From Verrucomicrobiota bacterium (GTDB lineage Bacteria; Verrucomicrobiota; Verrucomicrobiia; Verrucomicrobiales; DEV007), in NCBI GenBank assembly GCA_013152075.1, contig JAADHD010000399.1, positions 4,362 to 20,262 of the forward strand: a stretch of DNA of 15,901 nucleotides. The letters run 5' to 3'. Positions 1 through 6,361 of this stretch are shown here, piece by piece (the first letter of the stretch is position 1; each line of letters opens with the position of its first letter). The notes under the pieces were generated by a model that was not told the DNA's origin, did no database searches, and saw only the letters and a list, made by a program, of their open reading frames with translations. The translations under genes and the position numbers were made by a program.

Positions 1-504
1 GCTGCAGCGATTTATCACGCTGCCGAAAAGGTGCGTGATGCCGGCTTCAAGCGCTGGGATGTGCATACGCCTTACCCGATTCATGGCATGGACCATGCGA
101 TGGGCTTGAAGAAGTCATGGTTGTCTGCTCTGGTGCTGGCCGGTGGCGCTACCGGGGGCTTGACGGCATTGGGCTTGCAGTTCTTTACCCAGGTGAATTT
201 GTATCCCACGGTGGTGCAAGGGAAGCCGACGGACATCTCGACTTTGCCTGCGTTTTTCCCAGTAATCTTCGAGCTGACGATTCTACTTGCTGCTTTTAGT
301 GTTTTGTTTGGTTTGCTGGTGATCCTGATGTTGCCGAGATTGAATCATCCGCTGTTCAATTCGAAGACTTTCCTGAAATTTTCTGACGACGGATTTATTA
401 TGTCGATCGAAGCCCGTGATCCGAAATTTTCCCGAGAGAAGACGAAGGATTTGTTGGAATCGCTTGGAGCCAAGGTAGTGGAATTGGTCGAGGATGATGT
501 GTGA
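1..504 (+). CDS. actD: ACIII subunit ActD (DUF3341 membrane protein), 5' partial
   Basis: This is the C-terminal part of ActD, a membrane subunit of Alternative Complex III, which oxidises quinol and passes electrons to cytochrome c or directly to an oxidase. The frame is already open at base 1 and reads through a GTG at 31, so the true start lies upstream of the window; 167 codons are visible. The first visible residues carry the family signature: a stretch ending in VRDAGFKRWDVHTPYPIHGMD, then AMGLKKSWL leading into the first membrane helix (about residues 41-61 of the visible part). A second helix follows at about 86-108, and a soluble C-terminal domain contains IEARDPKFS and a final LLESLGAKVVELVED. 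ActD has no cofactor ligands; it is thought to be structural. It is followed 23 bases later by actE and then actF, the canonical order, so actA, actB and actC should lie just upstream. Confidence 0.93.
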   Translation, partial: AAAIYHAAEKVRDAGFKRWDVHTPYPIHGMDHAMGLKKSWLSALVLAGGATGGLTALGLQFFTQVNLYPTVVQGKPTDISTLPAFFPVIFELTILLAAFSVLFGLLVILMLPRLNHPLFNSKTFLKFSDDGFIMSIEARDPKFSREKTKDLLESLGAKVVELVEDDV

Positions 505-527
505 ATGAATGATTTGCTAATATTGTA

Positions 528-1208
528 ATGCGCTGGTTTTTCCTAATAATGTTTATTGTGACGGTGGTCGTTGTTTCGGCGATCGGGGTTCGCGGTACGC
601 GTTTCTCGCAGCCGCCGATGGAACTGTTTCCGGATATGGATCGTCAGTACAAGGTCAAATACCAGAAACCAAGCACCATGTTTGCCGATGGTTATGGCTC
701 GCGCTTGCCGGTTCCCGGCACGGTGCCGATTGGTTTTGAATTGCCGAAAGGGAAAGACCGAGCAGCCAATGGAACTGCTATTGCAGCTTTTGGATTTACC
801 CACTCGGATGACTACTACAACACCGGACGTTTTGGAGACTATTTCGGCGACGGCATTCCTGCTCCCTTGAAGGTAGATGAAGCTTTGTTGAAACGCGGCA
901 AGGAACAGTACCTGATCAAATGTTCCATGTGTCATGGATTGTCAGGCAATGGCAAGGGCACTGTATCTAAATATTGGCTCGGCTTTCCGCCGACCGCTGA
1001 CTTGACCTCTGCGTTGGCAAAAACACTGCCTGACGGTCAGATTTACTGGACGATTGTCAACGGCAAGGGCCTGATGGGAACCTATAAGGGAATTATTACG
1101 GTTCAGGATCGGTGGGCGATTGTTTCTTATGTGAGAGCTTTGCAATTTTCTTCATCCGCTAAGAATGAGGGAGAAGTGAAGAAGGCTTTTGATTCAGCCG
1201 GTAAATAA
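528..1208 (+). CDS. actE: ACIII subunit ActE, membrane-anchored monoheme cytochrome c
   Basis: ActE is the monoheme cytochrome c subunit of Alternative Complex III, working on the periplasmic face. The 226-residue product starts with a hydrophobic segment (about residues 3-20) followed by the ActE-typical PPMELFPDMDRQ at 29-40. There is no cysteine in or near that segment, so it is not a lipoprotein, as ActE is in some bacteria; an uncleaved anchor or signal peptide is more likely. A single heme c site CSMCH lies at 132-136, within a cytochrome c fold that continues through GLSGNGKG. The probable axial methionine is M183 in GKGLMGTY, and the closing helix contains RWAIVSYVRALQ. The ATG at 528 puts the anchor at the N terminus. 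The gene lies between actD and actF with short spacers, consistent with one transcript. I infer that its heme hands electrons to the next cytochrome or to CuA of the oxidase encoded downstream. Confidence 0.94.
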   Translation: MRWFFLIMFIVTVVVVSAIGVRGTRFSQPPMELFPDMDRQYKVKYQKPSTMFADGYGSRLPVPGTVPIGFELPKGKDRAANGTAIAAFGFTHSDDYYNTGRFGDYFGDGIPAPLKVDEALLKRGKEQYLIKCSMCHGLSGNGKGTVSKYWLGFPPTADLTSALAKTLPDGQIYWTIVNGKGLMGTYKGIITVQDRWAIVSYVRALQFSSSAKNEGEVKKAFDSAGK

Positions 1209-1234
1209 TTTTAAAAGAAGAAGATCAGAATTTT

Positions 1235-2794
1235 ATGAGCGCACTTAAGTCAGCAGATGATTTTCCCAAAGAAGGGGAAGCTCTGAACACTACAAAAACA
1301 GGGAAGTTAAAGGCTCTGTTTTTGTTGGGCGGCGTGGCGTGTTTGATCCTGTTCGCGCTGCTTGCGATCACAGGGGGCGGCGAAGAAGGGGAAACGCTGA
1401 CCCGTCGTGGAGTCATGGCGTATTCATGGTTGTTTGCAGTGATGTTTTTCCTGACTCTTGCTGTGGGAGGTATTTTTTGGACTTTGGTTCACAACGCCAC
1501 CAACTCGGGGTGGGGGATCATGGTCAGGCGCTTGATGGAAAACCTGGGCAGCCTGACACCATGGATTTTATTGCTCGGTTTACCTCTGGTATTCTGTAGC
1601 GATTTCAAAAGCGCGCTTTGGGAATGGATTCCCGAGCAGGCTGAGTTGAGAGAAGGCGCTGCAAAATATGCAGATGAGCATCTCGATGCGGAGAAAGCTT
1701 CACGCTTGAAAGAGTTCAAGTCAGCTGAAGTGGCGCTCAAAAAACTTGAAACCGAAACGGCGACGGCTTTGGCTAAGGCGGGAGGAAATAAAGGGGAAGC
1801 TAATTTTTTGCAGGAACGTTTGGATCAAGTCAAAGCTGAGTTTGATATGCTGATCGAGGATCCGTCCGAGAGCGACGTTAGAAATGATCTGGAAATTCAC
1901 TTCATGAAACATGGTGATGGGAGCGAAAACCACGGCAATGTGTTGCTGTATCATAAGAGTGGTTATTTGAATATTGTCTCATGGGTCATTCGTTACATAT
2001 TGTATGTGTTGATTCTGGGAGGCATTGCTTATGTTCTCAGGAGACTTTCTGTTGCCCAGGACAAGAGTGGGGATCCGAAATATACCAGATGGTTGCGTCG
2101 GACTAGCTGTGGTTTCATTTTCTTTTTCGGAGTATCTTGGACCTTCTTGGTGGTCGATTGGTTGATGGTTTTGGATTACAGCTGGTTCTCGACGATGTGG
2201 GGCGTGTATCTCTTTGCAGGTGCGGCAGTGAGTTCGATGGCGTTCCTAGTGGCCTTGCTTACTTACTTACGTAGTCTGGGCCATTTCAAGGATACGGTGA
2301 CGATGGAGCATTACCACTTGATGGGTAAGTTGATGCATTCCTTCGTTATTTTCTGGGCCTACATTGCTTTTAGTCAGTTCTTCCTGATCTGGTATGCGAA
2401 TATCACGGAAGAGACAAAATTCTATCTTTTGAGGAATTCGGATTTCTTCAATACCTACACAATCAGTTTGCTGGTGATCGGTCACTTTTTCATTCCTTTT
2501 GCCGCGTTGTTAATACGCCAGGTTAAGAAGACGCCAAAATTGATGGTCGTAATTGCCGGATGGTTATTGTTGATGCAGATCGCCGATATTTACTGGATCA
2601 TTATTCCCGAGCGAGGCGTTTCGCTTACCGGAGGAGAGCAACTTACAATTCCAGGAGCGGTCTGGTATGACCTGTTGGCATTTTTAGCAGTGGGAGGCAT
2701 TTTTGGATACCTGCTACTCCGTAGCCTTGGCAAATCTAGCTTGTATCCCAGCCGGGATCCTCGACTGGAAGAATCTTTGAACGTGGTGAACTGA
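1235..2794 (+). CDS. actF: ACIII subunit ActF, NrfD-like integral membrane subunit with coiled-coil insertion
   Basis: ActF is the second NrfD/PsrC-like membrane subunit of Alternative Complex III, forming the quinol-side membrane core with ActC. The protein is 519 residues with about ten membrane helices. Family hallmarks include DWLMVLDYSWFSTMWGVYLF near 308-327, LMGKLMHSFVIFWAYIAFSQ near 362-381, FLIWYANITEET near 383-393, and HFFIPFAALLIRQVKK near 417-432. Family members I remember are about 400-450 residues. The excess lies at roughly 132-236, between CSDFKSALWEW and the conserved HKSGYLN segment: a charged, heptad-like stretch rich in Glu, Lys, Leu and Ala that looks like a coiled coil in a loop outside the membrane. 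The ATG at 1235 has a purine-rich AAAAGAAGAAG leader. The next gene begins six bases after the stop. Function as ActF is secure; the role of the insertion is unknown. Confidence 0.93.
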   Translation: MSALKSADDFPKEGEALNTTKTGKLKALFLLGGVACLILFALLAITGGGEEGETLTRRGVMAYSWLFAVMFFLTLAVGGIFWTLVHNATNSGWGIMVRRLMENLGSLTPWILLLGLPLVFCSDFKSALWEWIPEQAELREGAAKYADEHLDAEKASRLKEFKSAEVALKKLETETATALAKAGGNKGEANFLQERLDQVKAEFDMLIEDPSESDVRNDLEIHFMKHGDGSENHGNVLLYHKSGYLNIVSWVIRYILYVLILGGIAYVLRRLSVAQDKSGDPKYTRWLRRTSCGFIFFFGVSWTFLVVDWLMVLDYSWFSTMWGVYLFAGAAVSSMAFLVALLTYLRSLGHFKDTVTMEHYHLMGKLMHSFVIFWAYIAFSQFFLIWYANITEETKFYLLRNSDFFNTYTISLLVIGHFFIPFAALLIRQVKKTPKLMVVIAGWLLLMQIADIYWIIIPERGVSLTGGEQLTIPGAVWYDLLAFLAVGGIFGYLLLRSLGKSSLYPSRDPRLEESLNVVN

Positions 2795-2800
2795 TTGACA

Positions 2801-3295
2801 ATGAGTGATTCAAATCCAGAAAACAATGCTCAGGGCCGATTCGCGGCTCGCGTGATGATTGTGCTTGTATTGTTGGTCTTTGTTGTTGCCGTGTCAGCGG
2901 TATTTTGCCTGAGCGCTTCGCAGGAGCGCGAAGTGGTTAATGTGGTGGAGGATAACCGGGCAGCGGCACGGATTAAGGAACTCTCCGAGTTGAATAAGGC
3001 GCAACAAGATTTGGTGACTCAAGCAGAAGTGGTTGATCAGGCCAAAAACTTGGTGCGCATTCCGGTGAAAGAGGGCATGAAGCTGGTATTGCCGGTATTG
3101 AAGGAGAAAAAAGAAGGGCCTTCTAAAATTTTGGTGCCTGGTTCACCCACTCAATTGAAACAGTCTCAAGCGGCAGCGGCGACAGCAGCAGCTGCCAAAG
3201 CAAAGGAGGGCAAGGCGGACAAGGCACCCGAAAAACAAGATGGTGCAGAGACTGATAAAAAGGCCCCTGAAAGCAAGGTGTCAGAAGAGAAATAG
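2801..3295 (+). CDS. small single-pass membrane protein of the ACIII/oxidase operon, unknown function
   Basis: I do not recognise a named family. From the ATG at 2801 the product is 164 residues; a TTG six bases earlier in the same frame is a less likely start. It has a short N terminus, one strongly hydrophobic helix (about 17-37), then a soluble region predicted to be periplasmic. Its core, EVVDQAKNLVRIPVKEGMKL at 76-95, resembles from memory a VRIP-type motif in small membrane proteins near oxidase and cytochrome genes of Planctomycetota and relatives; the usual aromatic residues before it are missing here. From about 123 to the end the protein is low-complexity, rich in Ala, Lys and Glu, probably disordered. 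It sits six bases after actF and 24 bases before the CcoN-like gene, so it is very likely co-transcribed. A stabilising or docking subunit is plausible, but only by position. Confidence 0.75.
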   Translation: MSDSNPENNAQGRFAARVMIVLVLLVFVVAVSAVFCLSASQEREVVNVVEDNRAAARIKELSELNKAQQDLVTQAEVVDQAKNLVRIPVKEGMKLVLPVLKEKKEGPSKILVPGSPTQLKQSQAAAATAAAAKAKEGKADKAPEKQDGAETDKKAPESKVSEEK

Positions 3296-3319
3296 TGAAA
3301 GACTTTTAGAGAACAGGGA

Positions 3320-4804
3320 ATGAGTGAAACAATGCAAGAGGCAAGTGTGCAGGATGTGCAGGAAAGATCGGTAATCGATCGTTCCGTGCGGTATCCTGTG
3401 TTGTTTTTCTTTACCGCGGCAGCGGGATGGCTGTTTCTGGCAACCCTGTTGGGTTTTGCCAGTTCGCTGAAATTGGCGGCGCCGGAATTGTGGGATGCTT
3501 GCCCGTGGTTGGGATATGGGCGACTTTTCCCTGCTCATATGGATGCTTTGATTTATGGCTGGGGAATGCAGGCTGGCTTTGGGGTGATGATCTGGTTGAT
3601 GGCTCGTCTCTGCCGAGTCGAAGTGAAAAATGCGACGACCTTGATTGTGGCGGGCAATGTGTGGAATGTGGCGGTTTTGGTTGGCGTGTTGAGTGTGTGG
3701 GGAGGATATGGCACATCGATGCCATGGATTTATTTTCCCGCCTTTCTGTGGCCAGCCTTGTTTTTGTCTTACTCGGTGATCAGCGGAACCTTGTTGATGA
3801 TGTTCAAACGTCGTCGTGGAGGTGAAGCTTACGTGTCGCAGAAATACATTTTTGGAGCGGCGTTATGGTTTCCGTGGATTTACGCGACGGCAAATTTGAT
3901 TTTACATCACACTGGAGGCTCTGCGGTGATGGATGCTGGAGTGAATGCCTGGTTCATGAATAACCTTATTTATTTCTGGTTCATTCCAGTGGGGCTGTCT
4001 TCAGCTTATTATATCATTCCGAAAATTGTCGGTCGGCCGATATACAGTTATCAATTGGCTCAGGTGGGCTTCTGGGCTCTGGCGGTTCTTGCTGGTTGGA
4101 CAGGTTTCAATCGTTTTCTCGGTGGCCCGTTTCCTTCATGGATGCCAGCTATCGGTGGGGCGGCTAGCATTTTGATATTGATTCCAGTAGCTGCCGTTGC
4201 GGTGAACTTTTTGGGAACGATGGCGGGGCGCACCAGTCTGATGCATTACAGTCCGTCGCTGCGTTTCACTGTGTTCGGTGGCATTATGTTTAATCTGTAT
4301 GGCGTGTTTATCGCCCTATCATCGTATTTTGATGTGAGTCGTTACCTGCAGTTTTCCTACGCCACGGTTGGCTTCGATATTTTGATCATATACGGCTTTT
4401 TCTCGATGGTTATCTTCGGCGCGATTTACTTTATTGTTCCTCGAATAACGGAATGCGAGTGGCCTTCAGGCAAATTAATCCGCTTCCATTTCTGGTATAC
4501 TTCCTACGGTATTATTACCATCATTGTATTCATGATTGCAGCAGGATTGGCTCAGGGGGGAGCGATCAATGATTGGAGCGGTGATTTCATGGACTCGGTG
4601 AGACGTGGTAATGGCTATGTGGTGGCTTTGGCCATTGCGTGGGCTTTGATTTCGATGGCTAATCTGGCGTTCTATTATCAACTGCTGCTAATGTTTTTTG
4701 GATGGGGCAGAAAAACAGAAGGACCGACATTAATTCACAAAAAACCCGGCGAAGCGATGAGCGCTGAAGCTGCGGCTGGGTTTGCTAAGGAGGAAACTGC
4801 ATAG
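3320..4804 (+). CDS. CcoN-like cbb3 oxidase subunit I homologue lacking catalytic ligands
   Basis: The 494-residue protein has the cbb3 subunit I fold with about twelve helices and clear family signatures: GRLFPAHMDALIYGWG (67-82), YYIIPKIVGRPIYSYQLAQ (230-248), IFGAIYFIVPR (365-375) and HFWYTSYG (390-397 region). Against remembered Pseudomonas stutzeri CcoN numbering, the low-spin heme ligand H60 is kept as H73. The CuB ligands H207, H257 and H258 become N214, N264 and R265; the cross-linked Y251 becomes A258; heme b3 ligand H345 becomes F352; low-spin ligand H347 becomes I354. The spacing 214-258-264-352 equals 207-251-257-345, so the alignment needs no gaps there. The glutamates of the loop before helix 4 are also absent. 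The frame is intact, so this is a diverged, not broken, gene. It should not reduce oxygen; I infer a structural or docking role with the two cytochromes c encoded next. Confidence 0.9.
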   Translation: MSETMQEASVQDVQERSVIDRSVRYPVLFFFTAAAGWLFLATLLGFASSLKLAAPELWDACPWLGYGRLFPAHMDALIYGWGMQAGFGVMIWLMARLCRVEVKNATTLIVAGNVWNVAVLVGVLSVWGGYGTSMPWIYFPAFLWPALFLSYSVISGTLLMMFKRRRGGEAYVSQKYIFGAALWFPWIYATANLILHHTGGSAVMDAGVNAWFMNNLIYFWFIPVGLSSAYYIIPKIVGRPIYSYQLAQVGFWALAVLAGWTGFNRFLGGPFPSWMPAIGGAASILILIPVAAVAVNFLGTMAGRTSLMHYSPSLRFTVFGGIMFNLYGVFIALSSYFDVSRYLQFSYATVGFDILIIYGFFSMVIFGAIYFIVPRITECEWPSGKLIRFHFWYTSYGIITIIVFMIAAGLAQGGAINDWSGDFMDSVRRGNGYVVALAIAWALISMANLAFYYQLLLMFFGWGRKTEGPTLIHKKPGEAMSAEAAAGFAKEETA

Positions 4805-4806
4805 GC

Positions 4807-5496
4807 ATGAAAACTGAATTCTCACGTTTCATACTCGGTTTGACGGCGGCTTTTGCTTTGCCTTGGCTGTTGCTGATTGTCTTACCGTATTATCAATTGA
4901 GTACGATTGAGCCTGAGCTCTATTCGGAAGAAGATGAGGTTGATGCGGCCGCTTCTTATCCGCCGGCATGGACTGGAGCCAGTTCGGATGGTGAAAGTGT
5001 TTACGCCTCTTCGGGTTGTATTTATTGTCACACGCAAATGGTTCGCCCGACTTATGCAGGGGTGGACATGTGGCGTAAGGGATGGGGCGGAAATGAAGAA
5101 GATGGATTGGCGAGGGAGACTCGCCCGCAAGATTACAGCGGCGATTCCTATGCGATGCTCGGTTACATGAGAATTGGTCAGGATCTGGCTAACGTAGGGA
5201 CGCGTCACACGGATCGTGCCTGGTATCATTTGAAACTCTATAATGCCCGCACGCAGGTAGTGGATTCCAATATGCCTTCGTATAAAAACCTTTATAGAAA
5301 ACGTCTTATTGACGGTCAGGTTTCGGACAATGCATTAAAACTCGAGGGACGTTTTGCGGTGGAAGAAGGTTACGAAGTGATTCCTACGGAAAAAGCGGAG
5401 GCGTTGGTGGACTATTTGTTGTCGCGTAAGATGGATGCTAAAATACCGGGTCAGGGAGTTGAAAAAGAAGTAGCTGCAGCATCGACTGATAAGTGA
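4807..5496 (+). CDS. ccoO: CcoO-like membrane-anchored monoheme cytochrome c (cbb3 subunit II)
   Basis: This is a CcoO-type cytochrome c of 229 residues. An N-terminal helix (about 8-28) anchors a periplasmic domain with the heme site CIYCH at 71-75, embedded in the CcoO signature GCIYCHTQMVRP. Other family marks are RIGQDLANVGTRHTDRAWY near 122-140 and SNMPSYKNLY at 154-163, where M156 is the expected axial ligand. In normal cbb3 oxidase, CcoO passes electrons from CcoP to the heme b of CcoN. Here the heme site is complete although the CcoN partner has lost its active site, so selection seems to have kept the cytochrome function. The ATG at 4807 is two bases after the ccoN-like stop, implying translational coupling. 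The acidic stretch at 40-47 and the insert around 91-115 differ from typical CcoO. I am confident of the family, less so of the complex it joins. Confidence 0.92.
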   Translation: MKTEFSRFILGLTAAFALPWLLLIVLPYYQLSTIEPELYSEEDEVDAAASYPPAWTGASSDGESVYASSGCIYCHTQMVRPTYAGVDMWRKGWGGNEEDGLARETRPQDYSGDSYAMLGYMRIGQDLANVGTRHTDRAWYHLKLYNARTQVVDSNMPSYKNLYRKRLIDGQVSDNALKLEGRFAVEEGYEVIPTEKAEALVDYLLSRKMDAKIPGQGVEKEVAAASTDK

Positions 5497-5498
5497 TC

Positions 5499-6290
5499 AT
5501 GAGCGAGGAAAACTCTACAGAGCCGAATTTGGATTATCAGGGGGGACGTCCCGCTGTTCGGGAAGCGCATGATGCGGTGCGCCGTGAGAAACCCGATCCT
5601 GTTGCCGATAGCAGCAATAAAGTGCTGATATCAAGAGTAGTGGTAGCTGGGGTGATTCTGGTGGCCGCGAGTTTATATTTTAATGCATATAGCAATACCT
5701 TTGATCGCAGTGATGAGTTTATTCATCCTGGCTATGTTGCGGCGCCCAGGCCCTCACTTGGCGGCGGACCTGTGGAAGAAAAACCATGGATCGAGACCTG
5801 GATGGCTGACGGCAAAAAGGTTTATAATAGTTGTACCGGTTGCCACCAAGCTTCGGGTATGGGAACACCCGGACTGTTTCCTCCTTTGAAAGGATCGGAG
5901 TGGGTGAACGGGGGGACGGAGCGATTGAGTATGATTGTATTGAACGGAGTGACGGGGCCCATTGAGGTGGCAGGTGCGTCTTACAATAATCCGGGCATGA
6001 CTCCTTGGGGTAAGTTGTTGTCTGATGAAAAACTTGCCCAGGTGCTGACTTATATTAGGCGCAATTTTGGAGAGATGCCGGATGGCAAGAGTGGAGTAGT
6101 GACGACGGCGATGATGAAAGTTGCCAGGGAAAGGCACGGAGATCGTGCGACGCAATGGACAGTCGCTGAAATGGAGTCTGTGTCAGCGGATGCCGAGTTA
6201 CCAGGTGAGGAAGTGGATTTGAATACGGGGGAGTCGGCGGGGGGAAGTGTAGAGGGTGCGGAGAGCGCGGAGAGCCCGGAGAGCGAATAA
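5499..6290 (+). CDS. membrane-anchored monoheme cytochrome c, in the CcoP position
   Basis: From the ATG at 5499 the product is 263 residues; a GTG at 5493 overlapping the ccoO stop is a weaker alternative. A polar N terminus of about 40 residues precedes one helix (about 42-63), then a linker and a class I cytochrome c domain. The heme site CTGCH is at 112-116, followed by GLFPPLKGSEWV and NNPGMTPWG, where M167 is the likely axial methionine, and a closing LAQVLTYIRRNFGE helix. True CcoP carries two hemes; this protein has one, so it is a CcoP-like or generic oxidase-associated cytochrome rather than CcoP itself. The C-terminal tail is acidic and ends in three Ala/Pro-Glu-Ser repeats. It closes the cbb3-like gene trio. 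Because subunit II of the downstream oxidase has no heme c, this cytochrome is a good candidate for its electron donor; that is inference from context. Confidence 0.9.
   Translation: MSEENSTEPNLDYQGGRPAVREAHDAVRREKPDPVADSSNKVLISRVVVAGVILVAASLYFNAYSNTFDRSDEFIHPGYVAAPRPSLGGGPVEEKPWIETWMADGKKVYNSCTGCHQASGMGTPGLFPPLKGSEWVNGGTERLSMIVLNGVTGPIEVAGASYNNPGMTPWGKLLSDEKLAQVLTYIRRNFGEMPDGKSGVVTTAMMKVARERHGDRATQWTVAEMESVSADAELPGEEVDLNTGESAGGSVEGAESAESPESE
6258..6284 (+). repeat. three tandem 9-base units encoding Ala/Pro-Glu-Ser
   Basis: Units at 6258-6266, 6267-6275 and 6276-6284 read GCGGAGAGC, GCGGAGAGC and CCGGAGAGC. They are in frame and add AES-AES-PES to the acidic C-terminal tail of the cytochrome c, just before its stop. 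Such a short in-frame repeat probably arose by slippage and may vary in number between strains. Confidence 0.85.
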
Positions 6291-6361
6291 CAAGGGTTGG
6301 ATTCCAAGTGGATAAATACCAGAAAACAGAATTTCAGTCTTAGCTGCAGAACTAAAAAATT

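Noticed and set aside
3320..6290. A functional cbb3-type oxygen reductase
   Set aside because: The subunit I homologue lacks CuB and heme b3 ligands and the third gene encodes a monoheme, not diheme, cytochrome. The names ccoN and ccoP would be misleading, so only the CcoO-like gene was given a symbol.
6297..6307. Hairpin TTGG-ATT-CCAA in the gap before coxA as a terminator
   Set aside because: The stem is only four base pairs with a three-base loop and no T-run follows. A promoter in this 71-base gap is possible, but I see no convincing pair of boxes.
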